Below, in pieces: positions 23,744 through 31,532 of a DNA stretch of 64,000 nt. The translations under genes and the position numbers were made by a program. The stretch covers positions 180,605 to 244,604 of the forward strand of contig NZ_JALGRF010000009.1 in NCBI RefSeq assembly GCF_022815725.1, written 5' to 3'. The notes beneath the pieces are model-generated. The model saw nothing but the letters and a program-made list of their open reading frames with translations. It was not told the origin of the DNA and made no database searches. Numbering within the stretch: position 1 is the stretch's first letter; each line of letters begins with the position of its first letter. The stretch comes from Streptomyces sp. APSN-46.1. Its GTDB lineage: Bacteria; Actinomycetota; Actinomycetes; Streptomycetales; Streptomycetaceae.

Positions 23744-24756
23744 TCATCGACATCCACGGGCACTTGTCCCCGCCGGAGGCAGCCAAACGCTTCCCCATGC
23801 CCCCCAGCCTGACCGACGTCGACGGCATGCTCGCCGCTCGCGCCGAGGCCGGGATCGACCTCACCATCATCGGCAGCCCGGTCGGCGCCGGCGCGATGGC
23901 GCGGGTCCCGGGCGTCGACAACTACGCGCAACCACGGGACCGGCTGCGCGGCTTTCACGCCTGGATGTCGGGCCTGATCGCCAAGTTCCCGGACCAGCTG
24001 CGCGGGTACGTGTACGCCAACCCGTTCGGCGACGACGATCACCTGGAAGGGGTGCGGGAGACCCTGGCGGACCCCGCCTTCGTCGGCCTGATCACCACGT
24101 CCAGCGTCCACGGGGAGCTGCTCGGCTCCCCGCGTGCCGACTCCTTCTTCGCGCTGGCGGCGGAGGCGGGAGTACCGGTCCTGGTGCACGCACCGGCCGA
24201 ACCGATCGGCACGGAGCGGGTCGACGAGATCGGCTTCGTGGAGCAGATCGGCCGGTTCGGTGACATCACCGTCGGCATGGCCATGATCGCGTTCGCGGGA
24301 TGGCTGGACAAGTACCCCGGTCTGCGGCTGATCGGCGCGACCGGCGGCGGCGCGATGGCGCTGCTGCCGGAGCGCCTGCAGACGGCGGCGCGCCCCCGGC
24401 ACTGGGCCGGGGGCGCGCCGCCCCCCGCAGCGCCCGCGGCGTCGGCCTCGGCCCCGCCCGCGGCCAAGGTGCCGGCCTCCGCCCCGGCCGCGGCCAAGGT
24501 GCCCGCGGCCGACCCGGTCGCGGCACTCCAGCGCATGTACGTCGACACGAGCCCGTTCAGCGAGGCGCACCTGAGCCTCAACGCGGAGGTGCTGGGGCCC
24601 GAACGGATGCTGTTCGGCACCGACTCACCGCCGATGGCCGCGCCGCTGGAGGACTTCATCCGCATGATCGAGAAGCTGCCGGTCGACAAGGCGTCCCAGC
24701 AGCTCATCCTCGGCGGCAACGCCGAGGCCCTCTTCGACCTGAGGAGTCGTCCGTGA
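23740..24756 (+). CDS. Amidohydrolase-2 family protein (ACMSD/gamma-resorcylate decarboxylase-like)
   Basis: A 338-residue TIM-barrel metalloenzyme. The N-terminal metal motif is IDIHGH (H6, H8), with later LVHAPAEP and the C-terminal FGTDSPP Asp. This branch includes aminocarboxymuconate-semialdehyde and aromatic-acid decarboxylases as well as hydrolases. An Ala/Pro/Lys low-complexity insert of about 35 residues, with two AAKVPA repeats (around residues 226-260), interrupts the barrel after GGGAMALLPERL. The ATG at 23740 overlaps the dehydrogenase stop, and its stop overlaps the P450 GTG. A role in the same pathway as its three neighbours is inferred. Confidence 0.87.
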   Translation: MIIDIHGHLSPPEAAKRFPMPPSLTDVDGMLAARAEAGIDLTIIGSPVGAGAMARVPGVDNYAQPRDRLRGFHAWMSGLIAKFPDQLRGYVYANPFGDDDHLEGVRETLADPAFVGLITTSSVHGELLGSPRADSFFALAAEAGVPVLVHAPAEPIGTERVDEIGFVEQIGRFGDITVGMAMIAFAGWLDKYPGLRLIGATGGGAMALLPERLQTAARPRHWAGGAPPPAAPAASASAPPAAKVPASAPAAAKVPAADPVAALQRMYVDTSPFSEAHLSLNAEVLGPERMLFGTDSPPMAAPLEDFIRMIEKLPVDKASQQLILGGNAEALFDLRSRP

Positions 24757-25997
24757 CCACCACGCAAGAGGCCGTCACCGCAGCCGAGCGGTGCACCCCG
24801 GAGTACCGGCGCAACCCTCACGCGGTCTACGCCCATCTCCGGGAAGCGATGCCGGTCTGTCCCATGAGACCGCCGCACGGCAACGAGACGTACCTGATCA
24901 CGCGGTACGAGGACGCGAAGGCCGCGCTGTCGGATCCGCGGTTGAGCAAGGACATGTACGGGGCCATGGACGCCTACCGGAGGATCTTCGGTGACTCGTC
25001 CGTGGCGCTGGACGACAACATGCTCAACTCCGACCCGCCCAAGCACACCCGGCTGCGAAAGCTGGTCAACTCCGCGTTCACCCCGCGCCGCGTGGAGGCG
25101 CTGCGGCCGCGGATCCGGGACATCGCCGAGAAGCTGCTCGACGCGTGTCCGACGCGGGAGCCCTTCGATCTGCTGCCGGCGTTCGCGTTCCCGCTGCCGA
25201 TCACCGTGATCTGTGAACTGCTCGGCGTACCGCCGCAGGAGCGGTCGCAGATGCACCACCTGTCCGCCACGGTGGCGCAGACCGGTTTCAGCGCGGAGTC
25301 CAAGCGGGCCCAGCAGAAGGCCGAAGAGGATCTGCACGCGTACTTCACCGATCTCATCGCGCGCAAGCGCGGCCGACCGGGTGACGACCTGCTCAGCGCG
25401 CTCACCGCGGTCCGGGACAACGACGGCGGACTCACCGAGAGCGAGCTCGTCTCGACGGCGTTCCTGCTGATGTTCGCGGGTCACAAGACGACCGCCTATC
25501 TCATCGGCAATGCCGTCCACCACTTCCTGTCCCATCCCGCGCAGCTCCGCGCCGTGCGGGAGGACCCCGAGCTGGTCGGCCCGGCGGTGGAAGAGCTGGT
25601 GCGCTACGAGGGCTCCGTGGAGAGCGCGACGTTCCGCTACGCGACCGAGGACGTGGAGTACAGCGGGACGCGGATTCCGAAGGGCGCTCTGGTCCAGATC
25701 GCGCTCAGTTCGGCCAACCGGGATCCGCTGAAGTTCGACTCCCCGGACGAGTTCGATGTACGGCGGCCCGGGAACGCGCAGAACGCCCATCTGGGGTTCG
25801 GGCAGGGCACCCACTACTGCCTGGGAGCTCCGCTGGCCCGGCTGGAGACGCAACTGGCTCTCACCGGCCTGTTCAGCCGGTTCCCGAGAATGGCTCTGGC
25901 CGACCCCGCGAGTGAGGCGAAGTGGATGGAGGTTCCGTTCCCGGCCTTCCGCGGTCTCGCCGAGCTGTCCGTCGTGCTCGATCCCGCCGTGTCCTGA
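24753..25997 (+). CDS. Cytochrome P450 with atypical I-helix (Lys for acidic residue)
   Basis: A 414-residue soluble bacterial P450. The haem loop is FGQGTHYCLG with Cys356 as axial ligand. The K-helix ExxR is E281/R284. The I-helix reads FAGHKTTAYL, so Lys245 occupies the position normally held by Glu or Asp in (A/G)Gx(E/D)TT, the acid-alcohol pair used for oxygen protonation. The GTG at 24753 overlaps the amidohydrolase stop as GTGA, with GAGGAG upstream. It is the last gene of the operon and is followed by a strong terminator. No ferredoxin gene is adjacent, so redox partners come from elsewhere. Confidence 0.93.
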   Translation: MTTTQEAVTAAERCTPEYRRNPHAVYAHLREAMPVCPMRPPHGNETYLITRYEDAKAALSDPRLSKDMYGAMDAYRRIFGDSSVALDDNMLNSDPPKHTRLRKLVNSAFTPRRVEALRPRIRDIAEKLLDACPTREPFDLLPAFAFPLPITVICELLGVPPQERSQMHHLSATVAQTGFSAESKRAQQKAEEDLHAYFTDLIARKRGRPGDDLLSALTAVRDNDGGLTESELVSTAFLLMFAGHKTTAYLIGNAVHHFLSHPAQLRAVREDPELVGPAVEELVRYEGSVESATFRYATEDVEYSGTRIPKGALVQIALSSANRDPLKFDSPDEFDVRRPGNAQNAHLGFGQGTHYCLGAPLARLETQLALTGLFSRFPRMALADPASEAKWMEVPFPAFRGLAELSVVLDPAVS

Positions 25998-26017
25998 CCG
26001 ACGTACGACAACGCCGA

Positions 26018-26052
26018 GCGGGCCCCTCCGAAGCCTCCGGAGAGGGGCCCGC
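26018..26052. terminator. Terminator between the P450 operon and the convergent YihY gene
   Basis: A perfect 11-bp stem GCGGGCCCCTC / GAGGGGCCCGC has a 13-base loop. It lies 20 bases after the P450 stop and 35 before the end of the opposing gene, so it can act in both directions. Confidence 0.8.
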
Positions 26053-26086
26053 CGCTGTCGGCTCCGGCGCGGGCGCCCCGGCGGCG

Positions 26087-27202
26087 TCAATGCTTGCGCA
26101 GGCGGGACGAGTAGTCCTCCGGCGGCAGGAACTTCGACCACCGCTCGGGGAACTCCGAGGGCATCCCGGCGTCCTCGTCGTCCTCCGACTCCCCCTCGGC
26201 GAGCGCCCGCCACGCGGCGGCCCGGGCCACCAGCCGGGCGGCCTCCGCCTCGCGGACCCGCTCGTTCGCCTCGCGCGCGGCGGCCGTGGCCACGGAGGGC
26301 CAGACCCGGTCGATGGCGGCGTTCACGGCGGCGCCGACCAGTACGGCGAAGGCGGAGATGCCGATCCAGAGCAGCACCGCGACGGGCGCGGCCAGCGATC
26401 CGTAGATCGTCGGCCCCTCCACGGTGTTGGTCAGGTAGATCCGCAGCAGGAACGAGCCCAGCACCCACATGGCCAACGCCACGAGCGCGCCCGGGACGTC
26501 CTCGATCCACGGGGAACGCACGGGCACCGAGACGTGGTACAGCGTGGTGAGGAAGACGATGGACAGCAGCGTGACCGTCGGCCAGTAGAGCACCGCGATC
26601 ACCTCCGTGCTCCAGGGCACCAGCCGCACCACCGCGTCCGGCCCCGCCACCATCAGCGGCAGCACGATCGCCCCGATCACCAGCGCGATCACGTACAGCA
26701 GGAAGGCCAGCAGCCGGGTCTTGACGATCCCCCGCTGCCCGTCGAGCCCGTACATGACGGTGATGGTGTCGATGAAGACGTTGACCGCGCGCGAACCCGA
26801 CCACAGGGCGAAGGCGAAACCGAGGGAGACCAGGTCCGGGCGCCCGCTGCGGGTCACGTCGTCCAGCATGGGTCTCGCGATGTCGTTGACGCCCCGGTCG
26901 GAGAGCACGGTGCCGACCGCGCTCAGGATGTTCTCCTCGATGCTGGCCACGAAGGTGCCGCCGGTCCAGCCGTCCACGTAGCCGAGCAGGCCCAGCAGGC
27001 CGAGGAACAGCGGCGGCAGCGAGAGCAGGGTGAAGAAGGCCGCTTCGGCCGCGAGCCCGAGGATCCGGTACTCGATGCACGAGTTGACGGTGTCCTTCAG
27101 CAGCAGCCAGCCCATTGTGCGCTTGGAGACGTTGCGGTAGAGGGCACGTGCCCGATGGAGCCGCCCTGGGATCCACTCGGGTGTTTCTTTTGCTGGCTGC
27201 AC
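26087..27202 (-). CDS. YihY/BrkB family inner-membrane protein
   Basis: A 371-residue polytopic membrane protein of the YihY/virulence factor BrkB family. It opens with an amphipathic segment, then ILGLAAEAAFFTLLSLPPLF, and continues with about six hydrophobic segments. SPWIEDVPGALVALAMWVLG and IYGSLAAPVAVLLWIGISA are typical family stretches. The C-terminal 70 residues are soluble, Ala/Arg/Glu-rich, with an acidic patch (GESEDDEDAG). The GTG at 27202 has AAGGA only 3 bases away, so the true start may be downstream. The first base of the divergent aidB gene is 18 bases away. Molecular function is unknown. Confidence 0.87.
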   Translation of the reverse strand: MQPAKETPEWIPGRLHRARALYRNVSKRTMGWLLLKDTVNSCIEYRILGLAAEAAFFTLLSLPPLFLGLLGLLGYVDGWTGGTFVASIEENILSAVGTVLSDRGVNDIARPMLDDVTRSGRPDLVSLGFAFALWSGSRAVNVFIDTITVMYGLDGQRGIVKTRLLAFLLYVIALVIGAIVLPLMVAGPDAVVRLVPWSTEVIAVLYWPTVTLLSIVFLTTLYHVSVPVRSPWIEDVPGALVALAMWVLGSFLLRIYLTNTVEGPTIYGSLAAPVAVLLWIGISAFAVLVGAAVNAAIDRVWPSVATAAAREANERVREAEAARLVARAAAWRALAEGESEDDEDAGMPSEFPERWSKFLPPEDYSSRLRKH

Positions 27203-27219
27203 GTCCTTACGGTATCCGC

Positions 27220-28875
27220 ATGGCAGCCACCACCCACACAGTCAGCAACCAGGCTCCGCCCCTGGTGGCGTACGACGTCTTCGGCGGCGACCGGGTCCTC
27301 TCCGAGGGGGTGGAGCGGCATCTCGCCGACGCGCCCCCCGAACTCCTCGGCGAGGTACGGGAAGAGCTCACGGTCCTCGGGCGCGCCGCCGGCTCGACAC
27401 AGGTCCAGAAATGGGGCCGGCAGGCGAACGAGAACCCGCCGGAGCTCCGTACGCACGACCGGTACGGGAACCGGATCGACGAGGTGGAGTTCCACCCGGC
27501 GTGGCACCGGCTCCTCGGCAAGGCGGTGGGCGCCGGGCTCACCGACGCGTGGGGGCGTCCCGCCGGGCATCTGAGGCGCGCGGCGGGATTCTTCGTGTGG
27601 TCGCAGGCCGAGGCGGGGCACGGCTGCCCGGTCTCGATGACGCACGCGGCGGTGCCGGCGCTGCGCGTGGATCCGGAGCTGGCCGCCGAATGGGAGCCGC
27701 GGCTGACCTCGCACCTGTACGAGCGGGAGCTGCGGCCCGCCGCCGAGAAGGCCGGCGCGCTGTTCGGCATGGCGATGACGGAGAAGCAGGGCGGCAGCGA
27801 CGTACGGGCGAACACGACGGCGGCGGTGCCGCTGGACGCCGCCGGGGAGTACCTGCTGACCGGGCACAAGTGGTTCTGCTCGGCGCCGATGTCCGACGGT
27901 TTCCTGGTGCTGGCGCAGGCTCCGGGAGGGCTGACCTGCTTCCTGGTGCCGAGGGTGCTGCCGGACGGCTCCCGCAATGTCTTCGCGCTCCAGCGGCTGA
28001 AGGACAAACTGGGCAACAGGTCGAACGCGTCGGGCGAGGTGGAGTTCGACGGGACCTGGGCGCGCCGGGTGGGTGAGGAGGGCCGGGGGGTCGCGACCAT
28101 CATCGAGATGGTCGCGGCGACCCGGCTGGACTGTGTCATCGGCTCGGCCGCGCAGATGCGCCAGGCCCTGACCCAGGCCGTCCACCACGCGGAGCACCGC
28201 TCCGCTTTCGGAGCACGGCTCATCGAACAGCCCCTGATGCGCAATGTGCTGGCCGACCTCGCGCTGGAGTCGGAGGCGGCGACGGTACTGGCGCTGCGGC
28301 TCGCGGCGGCACAGGACTCCGTCCAGAGCGCGGACACGGAGCGGGAGCGGGCCTTCTTGCGCATCGCGGTGCCCACCGCGAAGTACTGGGTGACCAAGCG
28401 GTGTACGCCGATGGTCGCGGAGGCCCTGGAGTGTCTGGGCGGAAACGGCTACGTCGAGGAGTCGGGGCTGCCGAGACTTCTGCGGGAGTCCCCGCTGAAC
28501 TCGATCTGGGAGGGCTCGGGCAACGTACAGGCGCTGGACGTCCTGCGGGCGCTCCAGAGGGAGCCGATGGCCCTGAACGCGTTCCTCCAGGAGGTCGGGT
28601 CGGCGCGGGGCGCCGATCACCGGCTGGATTCGGCCATCAAGGACCTGCTGACGGATCTGGCCGATCTGGAGGGGATCCAGGCCCGGGCCCGCCGGGTGGT
28701 GGAGCGGATGGCCCTGGTGCTCCAGGGGTCACTGCTGGTGCGCTGGGCCCCGCCGGAGGTGGCGGACGCGTTCTGCGCGTCCCGGCTGGGCCACGACTGG
28801 GGCTCGGCGTTCGGGACGCTGCCGCACAGCCTTGGCCTGGGCGCGGTGGTGGAACGGGCGCGGATCGCGGGCTGA
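27220..28875 (+). CDS. aidB: AidB-like acyl-CoA dehydrogenase family protein
   Basis: A 551-residue flavoprotein. The opening YDVFGGDRVLSEGVERHL and the middle GLTDAWGRPAGHLRRAAGFF place it in the AidB subgroup of the acyl-CoA dehydrogenase superfamily, longer than the usual 380-400. FAD-site motifs include GMAMTEKQGGSDVRANTT and GNGYVEESGLPRLLRESPLN. E. coli AidB is induced by alkylating agents and binds DNA. The ATG at 27220 lacks a Shine-Dalgarno and is very close to the divergent YihY start, so a leaderless mRNA is plausible. Confidence 0.87.
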   Translation: MAATTHTVSNQAPPLVAYDVFGGDRVLSEGVERHLADAPPELLGEVREELTVLGRAAGSTQVQKWGRQANENPPELRTHDRYGNRIDEVEFHPAWHRLLGKAVGAGLTDAWGRPAGHLRRAAGFFVWSQAEAGHGCPVSMTHAAVPALRVDPELAAEWEPRLTSHLYERELRPAAEKAGALFGMAMTEKQGGSDVRANTTAAVPLDAAGEYLLTGHKWFCSAPMSDGFLVLAQAPGGLTCFLVPRVLPDGSRNVFALQRLKDKLGNRSNASGEVEFDGTWARRVGEEGRGVATIIEMVAATRLDCVIGSAAQMRQALTQAVHHAEHRSAFGARLIEQPLMRNVLADLALESEAATVLALRLAAAQDSVQSADTERERAFLRIAVPTAKYWVTKRCTPMVAEALECLGGNGYVEESGLPRLLRESPLNSIWEGSGNVQALDVLRALQREPMALNAFLQEVGSARGADHRLDSAIKDLLTDLADLEGIQARARRVVERMALVLQGSLLVRWAPPEVADAFCASRLGHDWGSAFGTLPHSLGLGAVVERARIAG

Positions 28876-29164
28876 GGAGTGGTCCCCGAACCGCTCCGGG
28901 CCGGGATCCGGACCCGTTGGCCGAAGATCGGGGGCGGCGCCGCGCCGACTCGGCACCACCCCTGATCCGATGAGCCCCCGAGGAAGGAGCTGTCACGCCG
29001 CTCGGCGACGTCCGGACAGTTTCGGTCGGGTGACCTGGGCTTGGCGAGAGTTGCGTACCGTTGCAACTCTTCCGGTCGGAACCCCCGCCGCGCGCCAGGG
29101 GAAGCGGTACGCGCGGACGCCCGGGGGCTCCGGCAGCACGTCTGTTTCACACGGGGAGGTTCCG

Positions 29165-30481
29165 GTGGGCGACACCGCAGTCAGCTCGATCGACGTGGCG
29201 CGCATTTCGGCCATGGACGCGCGCGAGGCCACGCGTCTGCTGAAGGGAGTACGGGCTGCCGCGCTGGCCGGGAATCGCCCCCCGGCCGCCCCGCGCCCGG
29301 AGATCGCGGAATCCTGGCGGCGGATGCTGGCGGGCGGGGTGCACCCGGACCGGGACGCGCGCTCGCGGATGCTGTCCGCCGCCGAGACGGAGGAGAGGCG
29401 GCAGGTCTCCCCGCTGCGGGAGCTGCTGCCGGTGCTGCGCGAGGGGCTGCTGCCGGCACTGGACCAGGCGCTGCACATCATGGTCGTCGCCGACGCGGAG
29501 GGGCGGCTGCTGTGGCGGGAGGGGCACTCCTCGATCCTGCGCAAGGCGGACCGGCTGGGTTTCGGGGTGGGCGCCGACTGGGACGAGGCCGTGGTCGGCA
29601 CGAACGGCGTGGGGACCGCCCTGGTCGCCCGGCGGCCGGTCCAGGTGTTCTCGGCGGAGCACTTCGTCTCCAGCCACCACGACTGGACCTGCGCGGGAGC
29701 GCCGCTGCGGGACCCGCGCGACGGCCGGCTGCTGGGGGTGGTGGACGTCAGCGGGCCGCTGGCCACGATGCACCCGGCGACGCTGGCGTGGGTGAGCTCG
29801 GTGGCCCGGCTCGCGGAGCGGGAGCTGCGGGTGCGGCACCTGGAGTCGCTGGAGCGGCTGCGGGCGGTGGCGGCCCCGATGCTGGCCCGGCTGCCGGGGC
29901 GGGCCCTCGCGGTGGACGCGCACGGCTGGACGGCGGCCGTGACGGGGCTGGCGCCCGAGGAGCGGATCCCGCTCCCGAAGCGGTTCGGGCCGGGCCGGGT
30001 GTGGGTGCCGCGGCTGGGGGACTGCGTGGTGGAGGCGCTGCCCGGCGGCTGGCTGCTGCGCGTCGCGGATTCCCGTACGGACGCCCCGGCGGGCCGGGTG
30101 GTGCTGGACTTCAGCCGGCCCCGGTCCTGGTCGGCGACGGTGTACGGGGCCGCGGGGAGCTGGTCGCAGGAGCTGAGCCCGCGCCACGCGGAGCTGCTGT
30201 TCCTGCTGGCGGAGTCCCCGCGCGGCCGCTCGGCGGCGGAGCTCTCGGCGGAGCTCTTCGGGGACCCCACCCGTACGGTGACGGTCCGCGCGGAGATGTC
30301 CCGGGTACGCCGCCACCTGGCCGGGGTCCTGGCCCACCGGCCGTACCGCTTCGCGGAGGACGTGGAGGTGGAGGTGATCCGCCCGCAGGACCCGGCCGAG
30401 CTGCTGCCGCACTCCGTGGCCCCGGCGGTGGTCGGGGCCCGCCGGGGCGGGACGGGACCCGGGGGTGGCTCCCGGCGGTAG
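29165..30481 (+). CDS. AcoR-like GAF-domain regulator lacking the sigma-54 AAA+ domain
   Basis: A 438-residue regulator. The N-terminus RPEIAESWRRMLAGGVHPD (about 43-61) and GAF domain (about 95-235, SAEHFVSSHHDWTCAGAPLR, GVVDVSGPL) match the AcoR/DhaR sensor region. No Walker A or GAFTGA motif follows. Instead residues about 340-410 form a winged-helix-like segment (LSPRHAELLFLLAESPRG, TVTVRAEMSRVRRHLAG). This is a known actinobacterial arrangement and suits hosts without sigma-54. The GTG at 29165 follows GGGGAGGTTCCG. Effector and targets are unknown. It may act on the upstream aidB or genes outside. Confidence 0.82.
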   Translation: MGDTAVSSIDVARISAMDAREATRLLKGVRAAALAGNRPPAAPRPEIAESWRRMLAGGVHPDRDARSRMLSAAETEERRQVSPLRELLPVLREGLLPALDQALHIMVVADAEGRLLWREGHSSILRKADRLGFGVGADWDEAVVGTNGVGTALVARRPVQVFSAEHFVSSHHDWTCAGAPLRDPRDGRLLGVVDVSGPLATMHPATLAWVSSVARLAERELRVRHLESLERLRAVAAPMLARLPGRALAVDAHGWTAAVTGLAPEERIPLPKRFGPGRVWVPRLGDCVVEALPGGWLLRVADSRTDAPAGRVVLDFSRPRSWSATVYGAAGSWSQELSPRHAELLFLLAESPRGRSAAELSAELFGDPTRTVTVRAEMSRVRRHLAGVLAHRPYRFAEDVEVEVIRPQDPAELLPHSVAPAVVGARRGGTGPGGGSRR

Positions 30482-30505
30482 CGGGGGGAGTGGTTCCCTA
30501 TCCGC

Positions 30506-31069
30506 ATGAGCACCATCACCCTCACCACGTGGTCCCTGGAAATGACCTCTCCGCAGGACCTGGTCCCGGCCGTCGTGCCCGGGCCGGAGATCCACATCGC
30601 CCGGGCGGAGGTCCCGTCCCCCGAATTCAGCCGGTTCCTGTACGCGTCGGTGGGCGGGGACATCCACTGGACGGACCGGCTGTCGCTGACGCGCGCCCAG
30701 TGGGTGGAACAGCTGGGGCGGCCGGGCGTGGAGACCTGGGTCGCGTACGACCGCGGCACGCCGGCGGGGTACGTGGAACTGGACCCGCAGCCGGACGGCG
30801 TGGTGGAGATCATGTACTTCGGGCTGCTCCCGGAGTTCCGCGGCCGTCGGATCGGGGGCCACCTGCTGACGGTGGGCGTCGCGGCGGCCTGGTCGCTGGC
30901 GGAGCGCTGGCCGGAGCGCGAGCCCACGCGCCGCGTGTGGCTCCACACCTGCAGCCAGGACGGCCCCACGGCCATGGACAACTACCTGCGCCGCGGCTTC
31001 AAGCTCTTCAAGACCGAGACGGAGGAGAAGGAGGACACCCCCACCCCCGGCCCCTGGCCGGGCGCGTAG
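30506..31069 (+). CDS. GNAT family N-acetyltransferase
   Basis: A 187-residue acetyltransferase fold protein. The acetyl-CoA loop is seen as EIMYFGLLPEFRGRRIGGHL (about 97-116; the RGRRIG pyrophosphate-binding signature). TWVAYDRGTPAGYVELDPQ is the preceding strand pair. The C-terminal AMDNYLRRGFKLFKTE is the usual last helix and strand. The substrate amine is unknown. It starts 24 bases after the GAF regulator gene and may be cotranscribed with it. The C-terminus ends in an unusual Glu/Lys-Pro tail. Confidence 0.87.
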   Translation: MSTITLTTWSLEMTSPQDLVPAVVPGPEIHIARAEVPSPEFSRFLYASVGGDIHWTDRLSLTRAQWVEQLGRPGVETWVAYDRGTPAGYVELDPQPDGVVEIMYFGLLPEFRGRRIGGHLLTVGVAAAWSLAERWPEREPTRRVWLHTCSQDGPTAMDNYLRRGFKLFKTETEEKEDTPTPGPWPGA

Positions 31070-31093
31070 CCGCTCGGCGGCCGGATTCCGCTT

Positions 31094-31135
31094 CTCCTCA
31101 TGGCGTGACCCTCGCTCCTCATGGCGTGACCCTCG
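31094..31135. repeat. Exact 21-bp tandem duplication upstream of the sulfate operon
   Basis: CTCCTCATGGCGTGACCCTCG occurs at 31094-31114 and immediately again at 31115-31135. It lies just upstream of a GTCCC-7-GGGAC dyad (31143-31159) and about 90 bases before the leader peptide. The duplicated unit contains ATGGCGTGA, a mini-ORF of two codons and stop. A regulator-binding role is possible. Confidence 0.85.
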
Positions 31136-31221
31136 TCACGTAGTCCCACGATTCGGGACGAGTTCGTCCACATCATGGACAGTAGTGGACTCCTCCAATC
31201 GGCACATGACACGCTTCCGCC

Positions 31222-31305
31222 ATGAATGGAGCTGGAATTGCCTTGGTGAGTCGGCGGCACGTCGACCTCGGCCGCATGTCCAGCGCCATCTGTCCGGCGA
31301 GCTGA
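31222..31305 (+). CDS. SRRHVDL-type leader peptide of the sulfur assimilation operon
   Basis: A 27-codon ORF starting ATG at 31222, MNGAGIALVSRRHVDL then GRMSSAICPAS. The SRRHVDL-x-R-x-x-SAxC signature is that of the small leader peptides seen upstream of sulfate, cysteine and sulfonate genes throughout Streptomyces. The conserved Cys codon (TGT) near the end suggests ribosome stalling when cysteinyl-tRNA is scarce. It precedes the sulfite reductase gene by 227 bases. It is embedded in, and out of frame with, a longer spurious reading frame. Confidence 0.8.
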   Translation: MNGAGIALVSRRHVDLGRMSSAICPAS

Positions 31306-31532
31306 CGGAACCAGCCACCGCCGCACGTCGCCGTCGTCCCCGCCGCCGCGGACGCGCCGACCACCGCGAAACACCCGCATGTCCCCTGACGGCCGAACCC
31401 GCCCTGAGCACCGGAAACACCGGAAATTCGGGTGGTGATCAGCCACACCTGCGCACCGGCGCCGGCGTGCCAGGGGGCCGCCGCCGTTCCCCCCTGCCCT
31501 TGCCCCGAGCCGCCGAAGAAGGACGTACCGCC

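Noticed and set aside
31185..31532. N-terminal extension of sulfite reductase from GTG 31185
   Set aside because: The extension is Arg/Pro-rich, unlike the family, overlaps the leader peptide in another frame, and the ATG at 31533 has a good ribosome site.
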